Position numbers and translations under genes: made by a program
Shown: positions 1 through 6,155 of the stretch, one piece after another
Numbering within the stretch: position 1 is the stretch's first letter
Layout: every line of letters starts with the position of its first letter
Notes under the pieces: generated by a model
What the model saw: only the letters and a program-made list of their open reading frames with translations
The model's database searches: none
What the model was told of the DNA's origin: nothing
DNA from: an uncultured Desulfobulbaceae bacterium
Lineage (GTDB): Bacteria > Desulfobacterota > Desulfobulbia > Desulfobulbales > Desulfobulbaceae
Length of the DNA: 15,788 nucleotides
Direction of reading: 5' to 3'
NCBI GenBank assembly: GCA_947260045.1
Contig: CAMYOP010000031.1
Coordinates: 1 to 15,788 of the forward strand

Positions 1-201
1 GGGCTAAGAGGACTTGAAAAAATACGGGGAGAGTTTGTTCTTGGCGATATGATCCTGGCCGTAAATGATGAAAATGTTGAAGGCTATAATTCACTTCGTG
101 ATGAGCTGGAAAAATATAAGGTAGGAGAGACCGTTATCCTTACCATTTCTCGAGATCAGGAAAGAGTAAAGGTCGAAGTGACACTTGAGGCTATAGAGTA
201 A
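1..201 (+). CDS. C-terminal PDZ fragment of an HtrA/DegP-type periplasmic protease (5' end outside window)
   Basis: Frame 1 is open from the window edge to a TAA at 199-201 and gives the last 66 residues of a larger protein. The fragment reads as the second half of a PDZ domain. It has the GD-x-I core (LGDMILAVND), a helix (YNSLRDELEKYK), then 'VGETVILTISRD' and a final beta strand ending VTLEAIE. This pattern is typical of the last PDZ domain of trypsin-like HtrA/DegP/DegQ/DegS proteases, where it binds unfolded or C-terminal peptides in the periplasm. The protease domain is not in the window, so another PDZ protein such as an RseP-type or C-terminal processing protease is possible. An 8-bp inverted repeat overlaps the stop codon region. 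Confidence 0.7.
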   Translation, partial: GLRGLEKIRGEFVLGDMILAVNDENVEGYNSLRDELEKYKVGETVILTISRDQERVKVEVTLEAIE

Positions 202-219
202 ATAATTATCCATAGCCTC
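187..219 (+). terminator. Weak hairpin over the stop codon of the PDZ gene
   Basis: GAGGCTAT (187-194) and ATAGCCTC (212-219) form a perfect 8-bp stem with a 17-nt loop that contains the stop codon. No T-tract follows directly, so this may be a factor-dependent end or an mRNA 3' stabiliser and not a classical intrinsic terminator. It also sits just beyond the 3' end of the converging CNNM gene and could serve both. Confidence 0.35.
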
Positions 220-242
220 TCATTTGAGTCACATAGCTCATC

Positions 243-1274
243 TTATTTTGTCAGGCCTTTTTTCCGAATGCGGGCAAGCTCCCGCATGTTTTTTGTCTTG
301 TCAGATTCATCAATTATTTCCCGCCCTACGATTTCTTCAATGATATCTTCCATACTGATAACACCTGTGACTGATCCGTATTCATCCACCACAATAAAGA
401 GATGTTGGTGCCTTTCGAAAAATTCAATAAACACCTGATTGAGGGGTGCTGTTTCTGGGACAAAGTGTACTGGTCGCATAATTTGAAAGAGTTTTAAGCC
501 AAGTCTGTCTTCTGTTGCAGCCATGAAAACGTCTTTGCTGAGCACCAGGCCTACAATATCGTCTAAGTTATCATCATAGAGTGGCACCCTGCTGTGAGTG
601 CGCCAATTGCCTTTTAGTTCGGCAGCTTCCCCTACAGTGGTATTTTTTTCCAGGCTGAAGGTAACCGTTCGTGGAGTCATGACCTGACGAACATTTTTTT
701 CTCCAAGTTGCAAAATATTGGTGATAACTTTTTCCTGAACTTTTTCTATTTCACCTGACTTGTGACTGAGAATGGCAATGGCCTGTAATTCCTCAGAAGA
801 AACCTGGTGAGGGTCCCCCTGTTGGGGAACCAGTCTGGTTACAGCCTGGCATAAAATGATAAAGGGGCGCAGAAAAAACACCATCCACTTTAAGGGAGAT
901 GCAATATAAGGAGCGAGTTGTCTGCTGTAGATGATGCCTATTGTTTTTGGTAAAATTTCTGAAAGCAATAAAATGGCAAGGGTAAATACTATGGAAAACC
1001 ATACAAGGTTTTCTTCACCAAACACAACAGCTGCTGAGGCTCCAGCAACAGCAGCGCCAATGGTGTGTGCTATTGTGTTTAAGGTGAGTATGGCTGTGAT
1101 TGGTTGGTCAATATTATGTTTGAGGTGCTTAAGTAATTTTGCTGCCCGAGGTCTTTTCTTCTGCATTAATTCAAGATGACTCAGCGGCAGTGAATAGAGT
1201 ATTGCCTCAAATACACTACATAAAGCGGAGATGAAAATAGCACAGCTGACTGCTATGACAAGTTTAGTGGTCAA
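243..1274 (-). CDS. CNNM/CBS-domain membrane protein (HlyC/CorC, 'hemolysin' family)
   Basis: This 343-residue protein has an N-terminal CNNM (DUF21) transmembrane domain and a cytoplasmic CBS pair. Hydrophobic segments lie near residues 4-28, 58-84, 90-108 and 120-148, and the family motif SEILPKT is at 105-111. The CBS pair covers about 196-255 and 263-320 and includes the typical VVDEYGSVTGVISMEDIIEEIVG stretch (about 295-317). Family members are linked to Mg2+ or Co2+ export and ion homeostasis; the old hemolysin label is weakly founded. It is shorter than many members because the C-terminal CorC/HlyC domain is missing and the chain stops soon after CBS2. The start is TTG at 1272-1274, chosen because AGGAGA lies 6 nt upstream and the first membrane segment begins at once. 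It is divergent from pepA. Confidence 0.88.
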   Translation of the reverse strand: MTTKLVIAVSCAIFISALCSVFEAILYSLPLSHLELMQKKRPRAAKLLKHLKHNIDQPITAILTLNTIAHTIGAAVAGASAAVVFGEENLVWFSIVFTLAILLLSEILPKTIGIIYSRQLAPYIASPLKWMVFFLRPFIILCQAVTRLVPQQGDPHQVSSEELQAIAILSHKSGEIEKVQEKVITNILQLGEKNVRQVMTPRTVTFSLEKNTTVGEAAELKGNWRTHSRVPLYDDNLDDIVGLVLSKDVFMAATEDRLGLKLFQIMRPVHFVPETAPLNQVFIEFFERHQHLFIVVDEYGSVTGVISMEDIIEEIVGREIIDESDKTKNMRELARIRKKGLTK

Positions 1275-1280
1275 GATAGT

Positions 1281-1286
1281 TCTCCT
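1281..1286 (-). promoter_or_regulatory. Ribosome binding site supporting a TTG start
   Basis: AGGAGA on the minus strand, 6 nt before the TTG at 1274, is the strongest Shine-Dalgarno match near this gene. It decides the start in favour of the rare TTG codon. Confidence 0.75.
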
Positions 1287-1314
1287 GGTTAAAACAGACT
1301 GTACGTTGTAAATA

Positions 1315-1320
1315 ATTATA
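1315..1320 (-). promoter_or_regulatory. Candidate -10 box for the CNNM gene
   Basis: A perfect TATAAT lies on the minus strand about 40 nt upstream of the TTG start. No good -35 hexamer is seen 16-18 nt further upstream, so the promoter would be weak or need an activator. Confidence 0.35.
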
Positions 1321-1331
1321 TGGAACTGACG

Positions 1332-1375
1332 ATTCCCTCTCTATGGCGATTTTTTCTCCATCAGGTGCAGGGAAT
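1332..1375. other. Nested inverted repeat in the divergent intergenic region
   Basis: ATTCCCT (1332-1338) pairs with AGGGAAT (1369-1375), and inside them ATGG (1343-1346) pairs with CCAT (1358-1361) around a T-rich loop. On the plus strand TTTT follows the outer arm. It lies between the CNNM and pepA genes, upstream of the likely pepA promoter and overlapping the far upstream region of the CNNM promoter. It could be an operator or a transcription barrier; no function is assigned. Confidence 0.3.
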
Positions 1376-1411
1376 TTTTCTTATCTTATCGAAAAAAGAG
1401 ACTTTTGCCAA

Positions 1412-1441
1412 TTGAGGGAATTGTCTCATTAATGTTATGAT
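1412..1441 (+). promoter_or_regulatory. Candidate sigma-70 promoter for pepA
   Basis: TTGAGG (1412-1417) and TATGAT (1436-1441) are spaced by 18 nt and end about 60 nt before the pepA ATG. The match is moderate, and overlapping alternatives exist in this AT-rich stretch. Confidence 0.35.
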
Positions 1442-1502
1442 ATAGCTATATTAGATCTCGATTTAATCATTTTTTCAAAATAAAAAACAGGAACCTGGCA
1501 TA

Positions 1503-3044
1503 ATGTTAAAAGTAACGACAAAAGATCCGCTTCATTACGATGGTCATCTTTTGGTGTATTTTGCCCAAAAAAAAGGTGATAAAAAATTAATCTGCAATGC
1601 TAAGGAAGTTGAAAAAGCATTGCGCCAGCCAATGAAAGCTGGCGATTTTATAGGAGAAAAAGGGCAGACTTTTTTGTTTTACCCGCAGCAATGTGCAAAG
1701 GGTGAGGGGGGTGTCTTTAAGGCAAAACGGGTTCTTGTCGTTGGTCTTGGTGAATTTGAAGGCGATGTGGCATCATGTCGTGAGGAATTTCGGCTTGCTG
1801 CAGGAACTGCTGTTACGACTGCTCGCTCGTTACAGGCACGTGATGCTTTGACAGTTTTACCCGGATTTTTAAAGTTTTCTGCTCTTGGAGTGGCTGAATG
1901 CGTTGCAGAGGGACTGATTCTTGGCAACTATCGCTTCTCAAAATATAAGAAAGAGAATGGCTCCAATGAAAACGGGAAGCCGCTTACCAAACTTACCATC
2001 CATGCAGGAGGTTTTACCAATACTCAAGTAGAGAAAGGTGTTGCTCTCGGTAGGGCCTCAGCTCTAGCAGGTTGCGCGGCAAGGGATATGGCCAACGAGC
2101 CTGGGAATGGTTGGACACCACAAAGATTTGCTGATTTTGGCAAAAAAATAGCACACAATAGTGATTTGAAATGTAGGGTCCTTGAGAAGTCTGATATGAA
2201 AAAGCTTGGAATGGGTGGACTTATATCTGTTAACCAGGGATCTGCGCTGCCTCCTAAATTGGTTATTCTTGAATACATAAGCGGCAAAAAAAATCCCACC
2301 CTTATGTTTGTTGGTAAGGGTTTAACCTTTGATTCTGGTGGTATCAGCCTGAAGCCATCTCCAGGTATGGAGGAAATGAAGTATGATATGTGCGGAGGTG
2401 CAGCCGTTATTTCTGCCATGCAGATTGTGGCAAAGGAAAAACCGGGAGATGTAAATGTTGTTGCCTTGATTCCAGCCACAGACAATATGTCAGGCTCAGC
2501 TGCAACAAGGCCTGGAGATATCATTACTCATTATAATGGTGTGACTTCCGAGGTTGTGAATACCGATGCTGAGGGAAGACTGATTCTGGCAGATGCGCTT
2601 TCCTATGGCGTCGAAAAGTACAGTCCTGACATTGTTATCGATCTCGCCACTTTGACAGGGGCAGTAATTTTTGGCCTTGGCCATCATCGAACAGGGCTTC
2701 TTTCAAATAATGATGAGCTGGTCACCAGAATAATGGATGCAGGTGATGATGCAGGTGAACCTCTCTGGCGCTTACCTCTTGGTCCTGAATACACCAAACA
2801 GCTAAAATCAGAGGTTGCGGACTTAAAAAACATTGGTGGCAAACCAGCTGGAACTATTACTGCTGCAGCCTATCTGGAACATTTTATCGGAAAAACCCCA
2901 TGGGCCCATCTCGATATTGCAGGTACAGCCTGGAATTTCACAGAGAAGTCATATATCCCTAAAGGACCTTCAGGGATTGGGGTGCGAACCATCGCAAATC
3001 TCATTCGTAACTGGTATCCCCTTAAAAAAACGAGTAAAGGCTAA
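1503..3044 (+). CDS. pepA: Cytosol (leucyl) aminopeptidase, peptidase family M17
   Basis: This 513-residue enzyme is of normal length for PepA, a hexameric, two-metal aminopeptidase that removes N-terminal residues from peptides in the cytoplasm. The N-terminal macro-like domain spans about 1-190 and the catalytic domain follows. The metal ligands of the family can be placed at K272 and D277 (GKGLTFDSGG), D295 (MKYDMCGG), and D355 and E357 (NTDAEGRL). The catalytic pair is K284 and R359. AGGAA at 1489-1493 precedes the ATG. In E. coli PepA also binds DNA in plasmid resolution and carAB control; nothing here tests that. The gene stands alone, with a divergent neighbour upstream and a strong terminator downstream. 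All key residues are intact. Confidence 0.96.
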   Translation: MLKVTTKDPLHYDGHLLVYFAQKKGDKKLICNAKEVEKALRQPMKAGDFIGEKGQTFLFYPQQCAKGEGGVFKAKRVLVVGLGEFEGDVASCREEFRLAAGTAVTTARSLQARDALTVLPGFLKFSALGVAECVAEGLILGNYRFSKYKKENGSNENGKPLTKLTIHAGGFTNTQVEKGVALGRASALAGCAARDMANEPGNGWTPQRFADFGKKIAHNSDLKCRVLEKSDMKKLGMGGLISVNQGSALPPKLVILEYISGKKNPTLMFVGKGLTFDSGGISLKPSPGMEEMKYDMCGGAAVISAMQIVAKEKPGDVNVVALIPATDNMSGSAATRPGDIITHYNGVTSEVVNTDAEGRLILADALSYGVEKYSPDIVIDLATLTGAVIFGLGHHRTGLLSNNDELVTRIMDAGDDAGEPLWRLPLGPEYTKQLKSEVADLKNIGGKPAGTITAAAYLEHFIGKTPWAHLDIAGTAWNFTEKSYIPKGPSGIGVRTIANLIRNWYPLKKTSKG

Positions 3045-3145
3045 AGCTCCTCTGTCATGGTCAGCCTATTTTGCAAGGGCATGATTGACAGATCTTCTGG
3101 TGCAGTAACTGGAATTAAAATACTTGCCATTAAACTGGTTGAATT

Positions 3146-3188
3146 ATATCTGAACTCTGGTTTTCACGCTGAGTTCAGGTATTTTTTT
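3146..3188 (+). terminator. Intrinsic terminator of pepA
   Basis: CTGAACTC (3150-3157) pairs with GAGTTCAG (3171-3178). The stem extends to about 12 bp through ATAT/GTAT with one G-U pair, and seven T residues (3182-3188) follow. The right arm and T-tract are formed by the last codons of the converging sigma-54 activator, whose TGA stop lies in the loop. No T-tract exists in the other direction, so it acts on pepA transcripts. Confidence 0.85.
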
Positions 3189-4657
3189 ACAGTCCGACGA
3201 TCAAGGCCCGTACGTTTTGCCACCTCCTGATAGGTCCCAAATTGACCATACAGATGCTCACAATATTGTTTGCTTAATTCATGGATAGTAAGCTTGCCAG
3301 CTCTTAGTTCTTCTTCAAGTTGACTGGGTATGGAGTTGCTAGCAGAGTATTCTGGCATGCTCACTTGCTCATTTATAAGAATGTGACGGATGAATTGCTC
3401 TAGCTCTCTGACATTTCCCTTCCAGCTATAGGTTGGTGGAAGCGCCTTTCTGATCTGGTCCAGTATATTGTTCTCTATAGCTTTATCATTGATCCCAATA
3501 ATTTTTTTAAGAAGGCGACCTGTCAACAACTCCATTTCCTCAGGGGTTTGTTCAATTCTTTTTTTCAGGGATGGAATGGTAATTATGTCTGAGCTCATTC
3601 TGTAGAAGAAATCATCTCGTAAGACGTTTTTACACCTCAAACTATTATATGGTTGATTTGTCGCTGAGATAATTCGACCACTAAAGCGTTCATTTACTTC
3701 ACCACCTACAGGGGTGAAAACACGCTCTTCAAGTATTTGTAAGAGTTTGATCTGGATAGGGATGGATACTTCACCAATTTCATCGAGAAAAACAGAGCCG
3801 TAACTACTTGAGCGCGAAAATAATCCCGCGTGGTTTGTTACTGCTCCTGTAAAGGCCCCTTTTACATGACCAAACAATTCAGATTCAATAAGTTGCGCAG
3901 GATATTGTGAGATATTTATTGCTAAAAAGGCTTTGGTGAAGCTCTCCTTGAAAGCTTTTTTACGGCGATCAAAAGGGATAAAGCCAGAGCAACCAATGGC
4001 ACGAGCTGCGGTTGTTTTACCTGTACCAGTTTCACCGAGAAGCAGGGTCGAAAAATCCTCCATTCTGTTCCATAGACTATTTACATACACTGCTATATTT
4101 TTAGTGAAAATAGTATTCCATAGCCGACTACGTAATTCTTCCATACATGGTGAGATGCCATGGATGGTATGTTTGATAAAATAAAAACCTCTGCGCATCT
4201 GAAAAAAAAGAGCAATGTATTTATCTGTTTCTTGTTCTGAAAAGCCAAACTGTTCAAGGTCGTAAGTAATTGAATTACTGAAGCATAGCTGGCAACATGT
4301 ATCCTGTTTTTCTATCTGCTCTTGTATGTGTTGGTCGAACTGTTTGATATATCGGTGAAAAACGAAAAATAAAAAGAGACTTCGTGCTAGTTCTTGATCT
4401 TTGCTTTGGTATTTGGTGATGTTTGCCCAAGCGTTATCCTGAAACGATTGAATCGTATCGTTTACTATCTCAAGCACTCGAGCAAGTAAGAGGTCAGGCG
4501 GAGTGCTTGAGGGGAGCTTGGCAATATAGCAGTCTGTTTCAATACGTTCTTGGCTGAAGGGATTTGCGAATATAGAAGCGTTTATCTTTTGGAGAAGGTG
4601 TCGCTCCTTTGGGGGTAATTGAATTTTCATGTGTATTATTGTACTTGTTGTACGCAT
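3164..4657 (-). CDS. Sigma-54-dependent transcriptional activator with an unrecognised N-terminal domain
   Basis: This 497-residue protein has the central AAA+ domain of bacterial enhancer-binding proteins: Walker A GETGTGKT (208-215), the sigma-54 contact loop GAFTGA (267-272), Walker B VFLDEIGE (289-296), sensor I near ATN (332-334) and sensor II GNVRELE (414-420). A Fis-like helix-turn-helix ends the protein (about 473-495, TYQEVAKRTGLDRRTVKKYL). The first 180 or so residues are not a receiver, and I recognise no GAF or PAS signature in them. They are helical-looking, with a cysteine cluster C121, C122, C125 (TCCQLC), and may sense a signal. The start is ATG at 4657 or ATG at 4630; neither has a clear ribosome site. 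The open frame upstream meets a stop before any other usual start codon. The gene is divergent from the lplT-aas-lipase cluster, its most likely target. Confidence 0.92.
   Translation of the reverse strand: MRTTSTIIHMKIQLPPKERHLLQKINASIFANPFSQERIETDCYIAKLPSSTPPDLLLARVLEIVNDTIQSFQDNAWANITKYQSKDQELARSLFLFFVFHRYIKQFDQHIQEQIEKQDTCCQLCFSNSITYDLEQFGFSEQETDKYIALFFQMRRGFYFIKHTIHGISPCMEELRSRLWNTIFTKNIAVYVNSLWNRMEDFSTLLLGETGTGKTTAARAIGCSGFIPFDRRKKAFKESFTKAFLAINISQYPAQLIESELFGHVKGAFTGAVTNHAGLFSRSSSYGSVFLDEIGEVSIPIQIKLLQILEERVFTPVGGEVNERFSGRIISATNQPYNSLRCKNVLRDDFFYRMSSDIITIPSLKKRIEQTPEEMELLTGRLLKKIIGINDKAIENNILDQIRKALPPTYSWKGNVRELEQFIRHILINEQVSMPEYSASNSIPSQLEEELRAGKLTIHELSKQYCEHLYGQFGTYQEVAKRTGLDRRTVKKYLNSA
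4641..4653. promoter_or_regulatory. Palindrome, candidate upstream activator site
   Basis: GTAC-N5-GTAC forms an inverted repeat about 100 bp upstream of the sigma-54-like promoter, a usual distance for an enhancer. TTAT and ATAA flank it imperfectly. It overlaps the first codons of the activator gene if the start is 4657. No second copy was found, so the assignment is weak. Confidence 0.25.
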
Positions 4658-4749
4658 AAATGTATATATAAAGAGGGCGATGTTTGGCTTTTTGGAGGAG
4701 TTTATTTAATAAGTCTATTATTTCGGATGGTTGTATTTGTGTGTAGAGT

Positions 4750-4766
4750 TGGCATGTACTTTGTAA
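4750..4766 (+). promoter_or_regulatory. Candidate sigma-54 (-24/-12) promoter for the lplT-aas-lipase cluster
   Basis: TGGCAT-gtact-TTGTAA matches the consensus TGGCAC-N5-TTGCA with the correct spacing and the invariant GG. It departs from consensus at the last base of the -24 element and at the -12 GC, which is GT here. Initiation would fall near 4776, about 58 nt before the ATG at 4834. The divergent neighbour encodes a sigma-54 activator, which adds weight. Confidence 0.55.
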
Positions 4767-4833
4767 AGAGATAGGTTGAAATGTGCTTAGGTCGTCTGGG
4801 TATAAGCCAATAACTACTTCAATCGTGGACAAT

Positions 4834-6096
4834 ATGACAAATGAACAAGAAATAGAGATACGTCAGGCCAGAAGCTGTTTCTTTGCAATGGCTGCAACTT
4901 ATTTTCTCGGTGTTTTCAATGACAATTATTTTAAACAGGCTGTTTTGCTCCTGGCAGTAGCCGCTGGATTAAGTGGTTTGCAGGGGCAGGCAACAGAATT
5001 GTTTTCCCTGCCCTTTATTCTTTTTTCAGCCTACGGTGGCTGGCTTGCAGACAGGTTTGCCAAAAAGCATGTGGTTATCGGTGTAAAATTTTTAGAACTC
5101 GTGGCCATGATGATAGGTGCTTATGGCATCCTTACACTCAACTGGAACTGTGTACTGGCTATGGTGTTTCTGATGGGACTGCAGTCAACTCTTTTTGGTC
5201 CAGCCCTTAATGGCTCAATACCAGAGCTCTATCCTAAATGGTATGTGACCAAAGCAAATGCTATTTTAAAGCTGGTGACGACCATTGCTATACTCTTGGG
5301 GATGGCTATTGCTGGTTTTGCTCTTGATCAAGATTGGATTAACACCTCGATTCCTTTTGGCAATATCTTGATTGCTGTATCTGTTATTATTGTTTCCTTG
5401 TTTGGTGTTATTACTAGCTTTGGTATTCATTACAGAGAACCTGTGGCAAAACGTATCCCATTTCCCTGGGCGGGTCCCTTGATGTCTATTAAAGATTCAA
5501 TATTGTTGAAAAATGATAAGCTGCTTCTCCTTGCGGTCTTCTGCGATGTCTTTTTTTACTTCATCAGTTTACTGGCAATTCTCGTTATAAATACCCTTGG
5601 TCTCCAGGAACTAGCTTACACCAAATCTGCCACCAGTATTCTCTCTGTATCGTTAATGGTTGGTGTTTGTTTGGGCTCATTTTTAGCATCAAAAATTACC
5701 AGTCATGAGAAATGGACACATGTGCTTGCTCCAGGTGCAATTGGCATGGGTATATGTCTGGTACTTGCTGGGTATGTTGCATCAATGACGATTTCCTTTC
5801 AATTTGGGCTTATTCTACTGGTTCTAGCCTGTGTTGGGACGTTTGGCGGTTTGTTTCTTATTCCTGTTGCCTCATTTATACAGGTACGTCCCAAGGCTGG
5901 TTCAAAGGGACGTATTATTGCCGTTGCAAACTTTCTGGCATTTATCGGTATGTGGTGTTCTGGTAGACTTTTTACAACCTTAGATACTAGTTTCCAGTCA
6001 TCTCTCAATCTAAAATTTTTAGGTATTTGCTCTGTGATCATTGGTGGCTGTATATATTCCTTACTGCTGTACATAAAAAAACAAAATGGAAAATAA
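4834..6096 (+). CDS. lplT: LplT-like lysophospholipid transporter (MFS)
   Basis: This is a roughly 420-residue polytopic membrane protein with about 12 hydrophobic segments. It has a typical MFS loop after the second segment (GGWLADRFAKKHV, about 69-81) and an N-terminal FLGVFNDNYFKQA motif like that of LplT, which flips lysophospholipid to the cytoplasmic face for reacylation. The identification rests on those motifs and on the neighbouring Aas-like gene; lplT and aas are adjacent in E. coli too. I chose the ATG at 4834. An in-frame GTG at 4783 would add 17 residues but leaves almost no leader after the predicted sigma-54 start site. The ribosome site (GTGGA, 4-5 nt before the ATG) is weak. 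Another small-molecule or lipid MFS role remains possible. Confidence 0.85.
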   Translation: MTNEQEIEIRQARSCFFAMAATYFLGVFNDNYFKQAVLLLAVAAGLSGLQGQATELFSLPFILFSAYGGWLADRFAKKHVVIGVKFLELVAMMIGAYGILTLNWNCVLAMVFLMGLQSTLFGPALNGSIPELYPKWYVTKANAILKLVTTIAILLGMAIAGFALDQDWINTSIPFGNILIAVSVIIVSLFGVITSFGIHYREPVAKRIPFPWAGPLMSIKDSILLKNDKLLLLAVFCDVFFYFISLLAILVINTLGLQELAYTKSATSILSVSLMVGVCLGSFLASKITSHEKWTHVLAPGAIGMGICLVLAGYVASMTISFQFGLILLVLACVGTFGGLFLIPVASFIQVRPKAGSKGRIIAVANFLAFIGMWCSGRLFTTLDTSFQSSLNLKFLGICSVIIGGCIYSLLLYIKKQNGK

Positions 6097-6145
6097 TTTT
6101 TTCATGTCAAAAGTTTAACTGACTGTAATCTCATAAGTAAACAAT

Positions 6146-6149
6146 AGGG
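6146..6149 (+). promoter_or_regulatory. Ribosome binding site that fixes the aas start
   Basis: AGGG lies 6 nt before the ATG at 6156. The ATG at 6151 is out of frame and meets TGA after one further codon (ATGAAATGA), so initiation at 6156 is preferred. Confidence 0.6.
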
Positions 6150-6155
6150 TATGAA

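Noticed and set aside
2024..2524. 166-codon minus-strand open frame inside pepA
   Set aside because: It is a shadow of the conserved pepA catalytic domain and shows no protein-like motif of its own.
4539..4832. A 97-codon minus-strand open frame (TTG start) across the lplT/activator intergenic region
   Set aside because: It overlaps the activator in another frame, has no ribosome site, contains a low-complexity YIYIYAY stretch and covers the candidate sigma-54 promoter. A frameshifted N-terminal extension of the activator was considered, but the activator is complete without it.
4783..4833. N-terminal extension of the LplT-like protein from GTG 4783
   Set aside because: It would add 17 polar residues not expected in the family and leave only about 7 nt of leader after the predicted start site. 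The ATG at 4834 starts right before the first membrane segment. A fair AGG before the GTG keeps a small doubt.
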